Assembly: GCA_034440235.1 (NCBI GenBank)
Contig: JAWXBR010000021.1
Span: 1-46,420 of the forward strand
Direction of reading: 5' to 3'
DNA: 46,420 nt
DNA from: JAWXBR01 sp034440235
GTDB lineage: Bacteria > Bacteroidota > Ignavibacteria > Kapaibacteriales > Kapaibacteriaceae
Under the pieces are notes generated by a model. It searched no databases and was not told the DNA's origin. It was given only the letters and a program-made list of their open reading frames with translations. The position numbers and the translations under genes were made by a program. Below are positions 22,959 to 31,363 of this stretch, one piece after another; position 1 is the stretch's first letter, and every line of letters starts with the position of its first letter.

Positions 22959-23198
22959 ATGCCTCCTGACAAACGCGCGACAATTATACGTCAGGTGGCG
23001 CCCTATCTGAACCTTGGTTCGCAGCTAGCTGCGTCTGTGCTTGTGCTTGGAGCAGCAGGCTGGTTTATAGACCAATGGCAGGGAAGTGAGCCGACCTATT
23101 TGTTAATAGGCCTTGTGTTGGGCTGTGTTGTCGGCTTCGTCCAGTTTTTTCGCTCATTGCGAAGATGGATGCATGGAGAGAAAGAACCGCCCAAGTAG
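22959..23198 (+). CDS. atpZ: AtpZ/AtpI-like ATP synthase accessory membrane protein
   Basis: A 79-residue protein with two transmembrane helices: LGSQLAASVLVLGAAGWFIDQW and TYLLIGLVLGCVVGFVQFF. The sequence matches the AtpZ/AtpI small-protein pattern (YLNLGSQLAASV...G.WFID...G..P...L.G...G...GF....R). Family members sit at the head of F-type ATP synthase operons and have been linked to ion supply or assembly of the c-ring. The frame is open upstream to a GTG at 22935; neither start has a good Shine-Dalgarno, and ATG 22959 gives the usual length. It is followed 12 bp later by the four-helix protein. Confidence 0.82.
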   Translation: MPPDKRATIIRQVAPYLNLGSQLAASVLVLGAAGWFIDQWQGSEPTYLLIGLVLGCVVGFVQFFRSLRRWMHGEKEPPK

Positions 23199-23210
23199 GA
23201 GCAAGCAGAA

Positions 23211-23603
23211 TTGGATGTAACTGGACCATTTGCGTCGGTACTTGTAGCGCTAGGAATGAACATTCTTAATGCCTTGGCTGGCTATGCAATTGCGAAATGG
23301 GCCTTTGAAAGAGACATTAACGAGTTCCTCGCAATTGTCTTTGGTAGTTTTGCTGTTCGCGCCATGATTGTAATCGCGCTCGTATGGGTCCTTTTGAGCG
23401 TTGTTGGTATGGATATGCTCTGGTTCTCTATCACGTTTGCAATTGCGAGTTTCATCTCGTTGATGACAGAGATTCTTCTGTTCAATGGGATAAAAAAAAA
23501 GCTAATTGAAATAATGGACGGGTTTGCTCTGACGAGGACGGTCAGGAAAATGGCTTATCACATAACCGCTGGATCGCAATTCCGTTTACTGTATGAGTTC
23601 TGA
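23211..23603 (+). CDS. AtpI-like polytopic membrane protein of the ATP synthase operon
   Basis: 130 residues with about four hydrophobic helices and short loops; the second to fourth carry IVFGSFAVRAMIVIALVWVLL, MLWFSITFAIASF and MTEILLFNGIKKK. The start is TTG 23211 with AGGAG nine bases upstream; a later ATG at 23256 has no ribosome site. The layout is that of AtpI (subunit I), which occupies this slot in many operons, but sequence similarity is too weak for me to name it. The last 11 bases overlap atpB, so translation is probably coupled. The C-terminal tail is basic. Confidence 0.7.
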   Translation: MDVTGPFASVLVALGMNILNALAGYAIAKWAFERDINEFLAIVFGSFAVRAMIVIALVWVLLSVVGMDMLWFSITFAIASFISLMTEILLFNGIKKKLIEIMDGFALTRTVRKMAYHITAGSQFRLLYEF

Positions 23604-24594
23604 TTCAACACAAATTCACGGGACTTCGACAAGCGCTTCGCCTAAGGGCAGCGCTGTGTTCGAGACGTTGATTGAGAGCCTGGGCGACCACCATGAGCTG
23701 AACATCTTCTTCGGTCATTTTGATGTACTGCCGATTATTCTGGTAGACAACGGGCTTCATGTGTATGCGAACGCAGCGTCTATGGAAGCCGCGGGCGCTT
23801 TTACTCTGCACCATGGGCACCCAGTGCGCAAGGCAGATCCTGAAGGAGCCTCTCAACCGTTCGACCTCTCGATCACAAATCTGGTAGCCTACCAGTTCCT
23901 TGCGATTGCATTAATCCTTGTGCTGTTTGGTTTGGTGCGAAAACGCTACATCAAGAAGCCTACGGCCGCACCGACCGGCTTGCAGAACATGCTCGAGAGC
24001 GTTGTGCTGTACGTGCGCGACCAAATTGTTCGTCCGAACGTCGGCACCGAACGTCGCACCGAGCGCCTGATGCCACTGCTGATTTCGTTCTTCTTCTTTA
24101 TCCTGACGCTGAACCTTATCGGTCTACTCCCGGGAGCACATGCTGCAACTGGTGCGTTGGGTGTGACGATGGCTCTTGCCCTGGTTTCGTTTTTTACCGT
24201 GAATTACGTCGCTATTCGCGATGCTGGTATAAAGGCATGGTTCCACCACCTTCTTGGCGGAGCTCCTTGGTACATGTTCATCATCATGGTGCCCATCGAA
24301 ATTGTTTCGTTGTTTACAAAGCCCTTCGCTCTGATGATTCGATTGTTTGCCAACATGACTGCAGGACACATTGTGTTGCTGTCGTTGGTGGGCTTGATCT
24401 TTTTCTTCGAGAACTGGGTGGTAACGCCAATCAGCGTAGGCTTCTCAATTTTCATCTACATGCTAGAGTTGCTCGTTGCGTTTTTGCAGGCGTACATTTT
24501 TGCGATGCTAACGGCTGTATTCATTGGTCTCGCATTAGGTGAACATGCAACACACGACAGTCATCATTCCGACGATCTCACAAGTGCTCATTAA
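23593..24594 (+). CDS. atpB: F-type ATP synthase subunit a
   Basis: A 333-residue membrane subunit forming the proton half-channels of Fo. The essential arginine is R250 in MIRLFANMTAGHIVL, and the last helices (LLVAFLQAYIFAMLTAVFIGLAL) contain the conserved Gln. About 90 residues precede the first strong transmembrane helix (ITNLVAYQFLAIALILVLFGL). This part contains GHFDVLPIILVDNGLHVYAN, a periplasmic N-terminal segment typical of Bacteroidota-type a subunits. The C-terminus is His/Asp-rich. Start ATG 23593 overlaps the AtpI-like gene by 11 bases. The gene is followed by the c subunit after 33 bases. Confidence 0.95.
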   Translation: MSSDSTQIHGTSTSASPKGSAVFETLIESLGDHHELNIFFGHFDVLPIILVDNGLHVYANAASMEAAGAFTLHHGHPVRKADPEGASQPFDLSITNLVAYQFLAIALILVLFGLVRKRYIKKPTAAPTGLQNMLESVVLYVRDQIVRPNVGTERRTERLMPLLISFFFFILTLNLIGLLPGAHAATGALGVTMALALVSFFTVNYVAIRDAGIKAWFHHLLGGAPWYMFIIMVPIEIVSLFTKPFALMIRLFANMTAGHIVLLSLVGLIFFFENWVVTPISVGFSIFIYMLELLVAFLQAYIFAMLTAVFIGLALGEHATHDSHHSDDLTSAH

Positions 24595-24627
24595 TTCTCA
24601 TTTACATTTTTCTCGAGGACACGAATT

Positions 24628-24864
24628 ATGGATCCAGTAGCATTCGCATGGTTGGGCGCAGGCCTTGGTGTCGGTGTCACGGTATTTGGTGTAGGAACTG
24701 GCATTGGTCGTCTTGCAGCAGCAGCTCTTGAAGCTAGCAGCCGCCAGCCGGAGAACGCCGCCGATATCCGTACAACGATGATCATCGGTGCGGCACTTAT
24801 TGAAGGTGTTGCACTACTAGCAGGCGTTATCTGCATTCTGCTTGCTGTTAAGTCGGCAGGATAA
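24628..24864 (+). CDS. atpE: F-type ATP synthase subunit c
   Basis: A 78-residue hairpin with two membrane helices joined by a polar loop (ASSRQPENAADIR). The ion-binding carboxylate is E59 in AALIEGVALLAG. The residue after it is Gly rather than Ser/Thr, and the Gln expected on helix 1 in sodium-type rings is not evident. A proton-coupled ring is therefore more likely; this is inference from known sodium-binding patterns. The Gly-rich first helix (GAGLGVGVTVFGVGTGIGR) is normal. GAGGA lies eight bases before the ATG. Confidence 0.95.
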   Translation: MDPVAFAWLGAGLGVGVTVFGVGTGIGRLAAAALEASSRQPENAADIRTTMIIGAALIEGVALLAGVICILLAVKSAG

Positions 24865-24882
24865 CCCTCACACGGAGAACCT

Positions 24883-25377
24883 ATGCCATCATTCTTAGAC
24901 ATGAGTCCAGGACTAATCTTCTGGACGCTGGTAAACTTCTGTGGTTTCGCCCTCATCATCGCCAAGTACGGCTGGAAGCCAATGATGAACGGATTGAAAG
25001 CACGTGAGAATTCTATTCGCGAGAACCTCGAAAACGCAGCTAGTGCTAGTGCTGAAGCGGTTACACGCCTAAACGAAAGCAAGGCGAAGATTGCATCTGC
25101 TCAAGCGGAGATGATGACGATTGTTCGCGAAGGGAAAAACCAGGCCGACGCAATGTTGCGCAAGGCACACGATGAAGCCGAGCATCTAAAGCAACACAAG
25201 CTTGTTGAAGCGATGAGCGAGATCGAACGCGAAAAGATCGAGGCCATCAAAACCCTTCGCGCTGAAGTTTCTTCGATGGTGATAGACGCAACAGAAAAAC
25301 TTCTTGGCCGAACCATGCAAGGTGAAGACCAGAAGCGCCTTGTTGAATCGTACGTGAACGAGTTATCCAAGAATTGA
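24883..25377 (+). CDS. atpF: F-type ATP synthase subunit b
   Basis: A 164-residue peripheral-stalk subunit. One N-terminal membrane helix (LDMSPGLIFWTLVNFCGFALIIAKYGW) is followed by a long charged alpha-helix rich in Ala, Glu and Lys (ENLENAASASAEAVTRLNESKAKIASAQAEM...). This forms the right-handed coiled-coil dimer. The length and the GLIFWTLVNF start fit the family. CGGAGA lies upstream of the ATG. Only one b gene is present, so the stalk is presumably a homodimer. atpH begins four bases after its stop. Confidence 0.94.
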   Translation: MPSFLDMSPGLIFWTLVNFCGFALIIAKYGWKPMMNGLKARENSIRENLENAASASAEAVTRLNESKAKIASAQAEMMTIVREGKNQADAMLRKAHDEAEHLKQHKLVEAMSEIEREKIEAIKTLRAEVSSMVIDATEKLLGRTMQGEDQKRLVESYVNELSKN

Positions 25378-25381
25378 TGCT

Positions 25382-25966
25382 ATGTCTGTAACACGAATCG
25401 CTGAACGTTATGCAACAGCTCTCCTGAACACGGCCAACGAGGTAGGAAAGGCTCAGGAAGTTGACCGTGACCTTCGCATGATTTTGGATACATATAAGTC
25501 GCATTTCGACTTACGTGCCATCCTCCGCAGCCCCGTTGTTAGCCCCTTTCACAAGAAACGCATTGTCGAAGAGCTGTGGTCTGAGTCGATAGACCCACTG
25601 ACAATGGATTTCCTGAAACTGGTGATTCGCAAGGGACGTGAGGGCTTCATGCCGGAAATCGTGCAGGCATTTGATACGCGGCTGGATACACAACAGAAGC
25701 TGGTACGCGTTGGCGTAACGAGTGCCGTGGAGTTAAATGACAGCGAGAAAAAGAATGTACTTGATGCTGTCACGAAAAAGACAGGCAAAGAGGCGATGGG
25801 GACGTTCTTTGTTGACCCTTCTGTGCTTGGTGGCATAACACTTCGTATTGGCGATACTGTGATGGACGGTACGCTGAAGCGTCAGCTCGAACAGTTACGA
25901 AGCGACATGGCAACGAAGTCTGATCGATCTATCGGATCGACGGAACGATCGATGTCGAGTTTATAG
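25382..25966 (+). CDS. atpH: F-type ATP synthase subunit delta
   Basis: A 194-residue peripheral-stalk subunit linking b to the top of F1 (OSCP homologue). The start has the typical RIAERYATALLNTANEVGK segment; the middle has LRSPVVSPFHKKRIVEEL. The C-terminal strands include VTSAVELNDSEKKNVLDAV and PSVLGGITLRIGDTVMDGTLKRQLEQLR, a strong family signature. The last 20 residues are Ser-rich and divergent. It lies between atpF and atpA, in the standard order. It contains one of the dispersed octamers at 25541. Confidence 0.94.
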   Translation: MSVTRIAERYATALLNTANEVGKAQEVDRDLRMILDTYKSHFDLRAILRSPVVSPFHKKRIVEELWSESIDPLTMDFLKLVIRKGREGFMPEIVQAFDTRLDTQQKLVRVGVTSAVELNDSEKKNVLDAVTKKTGKEAMGTFFVDPSVLGGITLRIGDTVMDGTLKRQLEQLRSDMATKSDRSIGSTERSMSSL

Positions 25967-26006
25967 GCTCATTATCCGAAACTGAAACCTGATTAAGGAC
26001 CGACCA

Positions 26007-27566
26007 ATGGCTGACGTTAGACCCGATGAAATTTCCGCGATTCTGCGACGACAACTTTCCGGATTTGAAAAAGAAACCGATGTGTACGAAGTGGGCACCG
26101 TTCTTCAGATCGGTGACGGTGTTGCTCGCATCTACGGCCTTACGAAGGTCATGGCGTCGGAGCTCGTAGAGTTTCCGAACGGCGTGGTGGGAATGGTACT
26201 GAACCTTGAAGAAGACAATGTGGGTGTGGTGCTCTTCGGAGACGACTCGCTTGTTAAAGAAGGTGATCAAGTAAAACGCACGGGCAAAATCGCATCTGTT
26301 CCTGTGGGCGAGGGTTTGCTCGGACGTGTTGTAAATCCGCTGGGTGTACCAATCGACGGCAAGGGTCCGATCAAAGAATCTGCCTTCTTCCCAATCGAAC
26401 GCAAAGCTCTTGGCGTTATCGACCGTCAGCCCGTTACAGAACCCCTACAAACCGGTATTAAAGCAGTCGATGCTCTTATTCCAATCGGACGTGGCCAACG
26501 TGAGCTCATCATCGGCGACCGTCAGACGGGCAAGACTGTAGTTGCTATCGATGCAATTATCAGTCAGAAGTACACTCACACAGCAGATGCAGCTGCACGC
26601 GGCATCAAGCCGGTGTTCTGTGTCTATGTTGCTATCGGACAAAAAGGATCGACGGTTGCAAACGTTCTCGCCACGCTCGATAAGTATGGTGCGATGGACT
26701 ACACAACCATCGTAACTGCGTCGGCTTCAGATCCTGCTCCGTTGCAGTTTATTGCGCCGTATAGTGGCTGCTCGATGGGCGAGTACTTCCGCGATTCTGG
26801 ACGTCATGCTCTTATTGTCTATGACGATTTGTCGAAGCAGGCCGCTGCATACCGTCAGGTGTCGTTGCTACTGCGACGTCCGCCCGGACGCGAAGCGTAT
26901 CCTGGCGACGTGTTCTATTTGCACAGCCGTCTTCTCGAACGTGCTGCTAAACTAAGTGATAAACTCGGCGGAGGATCGCTTACGGCGCTACCTGTAATCG
27001 AAACGCAGGCTGGAGACGTTGCGGCATACATTCCGACGAACGTTATTTCTATTACCGACGGACAGATCTATCTCGAACCAAGTCTTTTCAATGCTGGTGT
27101 GCGCCCTGCGCTTAACGTCGGTATTTCTGTTTCGCGGGTAGGTGGTAACGCACAGATAAAAGCAATGAAAAAAGTGGCGGGTCCGTTGAAACTCGAGCTC
27201 GCCCAATTCCGTGCACTCGAAGCGTTCTCAAAATTTGGTTCAGATCTCGATAAGTCTACACAACAGCAATTGCGACGCGGTGCACGCCTAATGGAAATCA
27301 TGAAGCAACCGCAGTATTCGCCAATTCCAGTAGATGAGCAAGTAGTGTCTATCTACTCCGCAACAAACGGATTCATGGACGACATCCCTCTCGAAGACAT
27401 ACGGCGCTATGAAATAGAGCTGCTCGAATTTGTTCGTCTTGCGCATCCAACGGTGCTAGAGACAATCTCGATGAAGAAAGAAATAACAGACGATGCTCGC
27501 AAAGAACTGAATGATGCTCTAACACAATTCACAGAGCGGTTCAAAGCAACGCTCCCTCAGGTGTAG
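26007..27566 (+). CDS. atpA: F-type ATP synthase subunit alpha
   Basis: A 519-residue non-catalytic nucleotide-binding subunit of F1. The N-terminus has the usual [19 protein letters not shown]. Walker A is GDRQTGKT at residues 170-177. The signature around [43 protein letters not shown] is intact, as is the [24 protein letters not shown] segment. It begins 40 bp after atpH. In many genomes atpG follows directly; here hldD is inserted between them. Confidence 0.97.
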   Translation: [519 protein letters not shown]

Positions 27567-27601
27567 TGTATGTTGAAGCAACGCTCGCTCGGACATAGCC
27601 A

Positions 27602-28549
27602 ATGCTAATTCTGACCGGAGGTGCGGGCTTTATCGGTAGCCGCATTCTTGCGGCGCTGAATGCCGAAGGCAGAAGTGATGTGTTGATTGTCGATGCTCTT
27701 GGTTCTGGAAGTAAGTGGCGAAATCTGGTTGGTACATCGTTCATTGACATTGTCAGCAAGCAAGATTTTCGAGACCAAATGGTGCTCGGTGAATTTGAAG
27801 GCGGCATCGAAGCAATCATTCACATGGGTGCATGTTCTTCGACCACAGAAACCGATGCCGATTATCTATACGACAACAACTTTCGGTACAGCACCGATGT
27901 CGCAGAGTTTGCTCTTGAGCAGGGGGCTAGGTTCATCTATGCCAGCTCGGCGGCTACGTATGGCGATGGAAGCCGTGGCTACAGTGATGCGACCATCGAC
28001 CTGAAGCCCCTTAACATGTATGGTTTTTCAAAACATTTGTTCGATTGTTGGATTCGTGATCAACATCTTGATACACACTGCGTTGGACTGAAATTCTTTA
28101 ATGTATTCGGTCCGAACGAGCAGCACAAAGGCACGATGGCCAGCATGGTATACAAGGCCGTGCAGCAGATTCGAGCAACGGGCGAAGTAAGGCTTTTCAA
28201 GAGTTCTGATGCCGCGTTTGCAGATGGTGGCCAGATGCGCGATTTCATTTACGTGAACGATGTGTGCCGTGTTGTACTTACGCTGTTGAAACGAAAAGAC
28301 ATTAACGGCATTTACAATCTTGGCAGTGGCATAGCAAGCACGTGGAATGAGTTGATCGTTGCAGTGTTCGCAGCAATGCAGATACCACCGAAGATTGTGT
28401 ACATCGAAGCGCCGCAAGAAGTGGCAGAGCAGTATCAGAATTATACACAGGCTGATATGACTGCGTTTGCCAAGGCTCTACCAGATATGCGATTCTCTGT
28501 TCTCGAAGACGCCGTTGCTGACTATGTACAACTCCTAATAACGGAATAG
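27602..28549 (+). CDS. hldD: ADP-L-glycero-D-manno-heptose-6-epimerase, inside the ATP synthase operon
   Basis: A 315-residue extended short-chain dehydrogenase that converts ADP-D-glycero- to ADP-L-glycero-D-manno-heptose, a precursor of lipopolysaccharide inner core. The NAD(P)-binding loop is TGGAGFIG (residues 5-12). The HldD-specific GACSSTTETD motif and the SSAATYGDG segment are present, and the catalytic pair is Y140 and K144 (MYGFSK). The other epimerase features KFFNVFGPNEQHKG.MAS and GGQMRDFIYVNDV also match HldD. It sits 35 bp after atpA and 9 bp before atpG on the same strand, so it must share their transcript. It implies an LPS-type outer membrane with heptose, unless the product feeds another glycan. 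Confidence 0.92.
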   Translation: MLILTGGAGFIGSRILAALNAEGRSDVLIVDALGSGSKWRNLVGTSFIDIVSKQDFRDQMVLGEFEGGIEAIIHMGACSSTTETDADYLYDNNFRYSTDVAEFALEQGARFIYASSAATYGDGSRGYSDATIDLKPLNMYGFSKHLFDCWIRDQHLDTHCVGLKFFNVFGPNEQHKGTMASMVYKAVQQIRATGEVRLFKSSDAAFADGGQMRDFIYVNDVCRVVLTLLKRKDINGIYNLGSGIASTWNELIVAVFAAMQIPPKIVYIEAPQEVAEQYQNYTQADMTAFAKALPDMRFSVLEDAVADYVQLLITE

Positions 28550-28558
28550 GGCGGCTTA

Positions 28559-29446
28559 ATGGCAACGTTGCGTGATACGCGGAATCGAATTACATCGGTT
28601 CGTAACACATCGAAGATTACACAGGCCATGAAAATGGTGGCTGCTGCAAAACTGCGTCGCGCACAGACTGCCATTGGCGCCGCACGTCCGTTCGCAGAAC
28701 AGCTCCAAAAAATCCTCGGTAATCTTGCAACAGGTGAGAGTGAGTTTGTGCATCCGTATTTCGAAGCGAAAAAAGAACTCAACAACATCATTCTTATTGT
28801 GGTGTCGTCTGACCGCGGTCTTGCCGGAGCCTTTAACACGAACCTACTACGTCTTACTGCGCAGCACGTCGCAGCATTACGCGCCAGTCATCCAGATGTA
28901 AGCATTCAGGTTATTCCTGTTGGACGCCGTGCGGTGTCTGCCTTGCGTAAGCATGTGCACGAAATTATTCGCGAGTACTCAGACATTTTTATCAAGCTCG
29001 AGTTCACTACGGCTCAAGAAATTGCTGAGATTGTTTCTGACGCATTTCTTGCCGGTCGGGCAGATCGTATTGACATTGTTTATAATCAGTACGTGTCGGT
29101 CATGCGTCAGGAAGTTCGCGCACTGCAGCTCCTTCCTATCGCAGCCTCTATTATACCAGACGCGGCCAAGAAGACATCGACGGTCGACTATATCTTCGAG
29201 CCGTCTCGTGGTGATGTTCTAGAGCAACTGCTGCCGATCTACCTTAATATTCAGGTGTGGCGCACCCTGTTGGAGTCGAATGCTGCTGAGCAAGCCGCAA
29301 GAATGATGGCCATGGACAATGCTACAACAAACGCACGCGACCTTATTCTGGCATTGCAGCTTGTGTACAACCGTGAGCGTCAGGCTTCTATCACCAAGGA
29401 AATGTTAGAGATTGTTGGTGGCGCCGAAGCATTATCGAATAACTAA
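28559..29446 (+). CDS. atpG: F-type ATP synthase subunit gamma
   Basis: A 295-residue central rotor shaft of F1. The N-terminal coiled-coil has the family pattern ATLRDTRNRITSVRNTSKITQAMKMVAAAKLRRAQ. The middle Rossmann-like domain contains VVSSDRGLAGAFNTNLLR, and the C-terminal helix ends ESNAAEQAARMMAMDNATTNARDLILALQLVYNRERQASITKEMLEIVGGAEAL. AGGGCGG lies before the ATG. No beta (atpD) or epsilon (atpC) gene follows within the window, so these must lie elsewhere. Confidence 0.96.
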   Translation: MATLRDTRNRITSVRNTSKITQAMKMVAAAKLRRAQTAIGAARPFAEQLQKILGNLATGESEFVHPYFEAKKELNNIILIVVSSDRGLAGAFNTNLLRLTAQHVAALRASHPDVSIQVIPVGRRAVSALRKHVHEIIREYSDIFIKLEFTTAQEIAEIVSDAFLAGRADRIDIVYNQYVSVMRQEVRALQLLPIAASIIPDAAKKTSTVDYIFEPSRGDVLEQLLPIYLNIQVWRTLLESNAAEQAARMMAMDNATTNARDLILALQLVYNRERQASITKEMLEIVGGAEALSNN

Positions 29447-29448
29447 AC

Positions 29449-29988
29449 GTGGCGTCTTCAGCATCATTCTTCTCGCTCCGCGCGCTGGCACTAACGCTAC
29501 TGCTGAGTCTTGGATATGTGTTGCTTATTAACGTCGACCTTGGGGAAATTCAACTCAGCGATACGAAGAGCATCGAGGTTAATCCTTACTACGGTTGGTA
29601 CGAGAATCGCGTAGATGTGTACTATCGCAGTCTCGATTCACTGAATCGCATGCGTTCATGGCGCGACAGGATGTTCGCACGACACGTTGCGAACTACGAA
29701 ACACCTGTTTGGGTGACAAATAATTTGCAACCAGGTGATACAGTGTTGTTGCCACCACGGCAGTACGCACAGAAGTACATCAAGGCCGAGGTGACATGGA
29801 CAGATCCGCGAATCTTTACCTACATGACCAGGCTTAGTCCGATCGTCGCCTACGCCGACACAGCACGAAGAGGCTCAGCAAACACATACATCGCACTAGC
29901 TCCACGGCGCATTTCACTTATGCGGCGTGGCAGTACTGCCAACATCGACTCGTTGCTACACGTTTACGAAGAGGCATCGCGTGAATAG
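29449..29988 (+). CDS. Membrane-anchored hypothetical protein
   Basis: 179 residues. One N-terminal hydrophobic segment (FFSLRALALTLLLSLGYVLLINV) acts as signal anchor or uncleaved signal. A soluble, Arg/Tyr-rich domain with no motif I recognise follows. The start is taken as GTG 29449, two bases after the atpG stop; there is no good ribosome site, so reinitiation after atpG is plausible. It contains a segment (NNLQPGDTVLLPPRQYAQKY) reminiscent of the extracytoplasmic C-terminal domains that accompany membrane glycosyltransferases, but this is only an impression. It overlaps the next membrane protein gene by eight bases, which suggests the two products work together. Confidence 0.6.
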   Translation: MASSASFFSLRALALTLLLSLGYVLLINVDLGEIQLSDTKSIEVNPYYGWYENRVDVYYRSLDSLNRMRSWRDRMFARHVANYETPVWVTNNLQPGDTVLLPPRQYAQKYIKAEVTWTDPRIFTYMTRLSPIVAYADTARRGSANTYIALAPRRISLMRRGSTANIDSLLHVYEEASRE

Positions 29989-31360
29989 CGTTGCCCTCGT
30001 CTTTGTGCTAACACTGCTACTACAGTGGTTAACAGGCATTGGTGTATTTGGTCTCATGCGCCTTGATTTTAAGCGCAGCGTGCTCCTGCCAGCGGCACTA
30101 ATACTTGGTATGTTCTTACATACGGTCGGAGTGTTTGCGCTTGAACTCGCACAGGTTCGCATTTCAACTGGTTCGGTGTTTGGAGTGCTGGCTGTTTTGG
30201 CTGTAGGTGCAAACGCTTGGTGGCCCCGGGTTGCGCCAACGTACCGCAGGCTCGCGGCACGTCCGCGATGGACCCTGCAGATGTATGATGTTGCCGCACT
30301 AGTTATAAGCATGGGTCTGTTGTACATCGTCGTCTGGGCATCATACTTCTGGCCAGTAACACCCTTCGATGCAATGGCGGGTATCGACCTCGTAGCGCGG
30401 CAGGCGTTGATAGACGGCCACATAAACAACCAGATCTTCACAGACCCTTCGCTTCGTGGTCTGCTTTCTAACCAACCTTACTATGCACCATTTGCTATGC
30501 TTATGCAAATCGTGTATCGAAGCATTGGTTTTACGTACGGACATATCTGGCTTGCTGTGCAGTGCATAACATTCGCTTGGCTGATGTTTGCGTGGCTGCG
30601 CTCCTACGTGCATCCGTTCATCGCAAGTGTGTTATGGCTTGCCTTAATCATAACACCCGAATGGTACGGTTATCAATTTCTTCTGCAAACCGACATGGCT
30701 AATGCTGTGTTCTTTACAACTGGTGCATGGTTCTTCTTCGAGGCTGTATTACGTAAGGATGTGCGCTGGCTCGTTGCCTCAGCACTCTTTCTTTCTGCTG
30801 CTGCATGGTCGCGCACAGAAACAATCATCGTTATTGCCTTCGTGCTTACAGCGTCGTTGCCTTGGACATTGCGCGCATTTGGTAATAAGCGAGCGCTCAT
30901 AGCAACAGCTTCTATGGGTCTTGCAGCACTTGCATCCTTCGGGTTGTGGCACTGGCTCTATTTCGGTGTATACCTACCGGTTGCTCCTAATACCACAACA
31001 GAACTGTCAGGGGGCCTAAGTCTGGTAAGGGGCTTTTCTGTAGCGAGTGAATTCCTTGGTGGCATGCTTACCAACGTCTGGTTGTGGGGTCACACCGTCA
31101 TTCTATTTGTTGTAGGGACGATTGTATCGCTTCTCGTAACACGCCGACTCGGCAATCCTCTTCTCTTCGTCTGGATATCCTGTATACTTGTTGCTCTAAT
31201 CATTGTTGGTACGGTGTTCACAGCAGCGCTCGTTGATACGACCCTGCGCCGAGGAATTTTTAAAGTCCTACCGCTGATGATTCTTGCACTTGCGCAGTCG
31301 CCGCTTGCGCAACTACTTGGCGACCGTCTACAACGTTGGGAACTAGCAAGGGCGAAATAA
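29981..31360 (+). CDS. Polytopic membrane protein, possibly GT-C-type glycosyltransferase-like
   Basis: About 459 residues with roughly ten to twelve hydrophobic helices. GTG 29981 is chosen because it overlaps the previous stop by eight bases and opens directly into the first helix (NSVALVFVLTLLLQWLTGIGVFGLM). A longer frame from 29927 reads unlike protein. A large loop after the fourth helix (WPVTPFDAMAGIDLVARQALIDGHINNQIFTDPSLRGLLSNQPYYAPF) resembles the first periplasmic loop of GT-C enzymes, which often begins with an acidic pair. The match is weak, and I would not assert the activity. It lies in a three-gene stretch after atpG with no clear functional link to ATP synthase. Confidence 0.6.
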   Translation: MNSVALVFVLTLLLQWLTGIGVFGLMRLDFKRSVLLPAALILGMFLHTVGVFALELAQVRISTGSVFGVLAVLAVGANAWWPRVAPTYRRLAARPRWTLQMYDVAALVISMGLLYIVVWASYFWPVTPFDAMAGIDLVARQALIDGHINNQIFTDPSLRGLLSNQPYYAPFAMLMQIVYRSIGFTYGHIWLAVQCITFAWLMFAWLRSYVHPFIASVLWLALIITPEWYGYQFLLQTDMANAVFFTTGAWFFFEAVLRKDVRWLVASALFLSAAAWSRTETIIVIAFVLTASLPWTLRAFGNKRALIATASMGLAALASFGLWHWLYFGVYLPVAPNTTTELSGGLSLVRGFSVASEFLGGMLTNVWLWGHTVILFVVGTIVSLLVTRRLGNPLLFVWISCILVALIIVGTVFTAALVDTTLRRGIFKVLPLMILALAQSPLAQLLGDRLQRWELARAK

Positions 31361-31363
31361 TCG

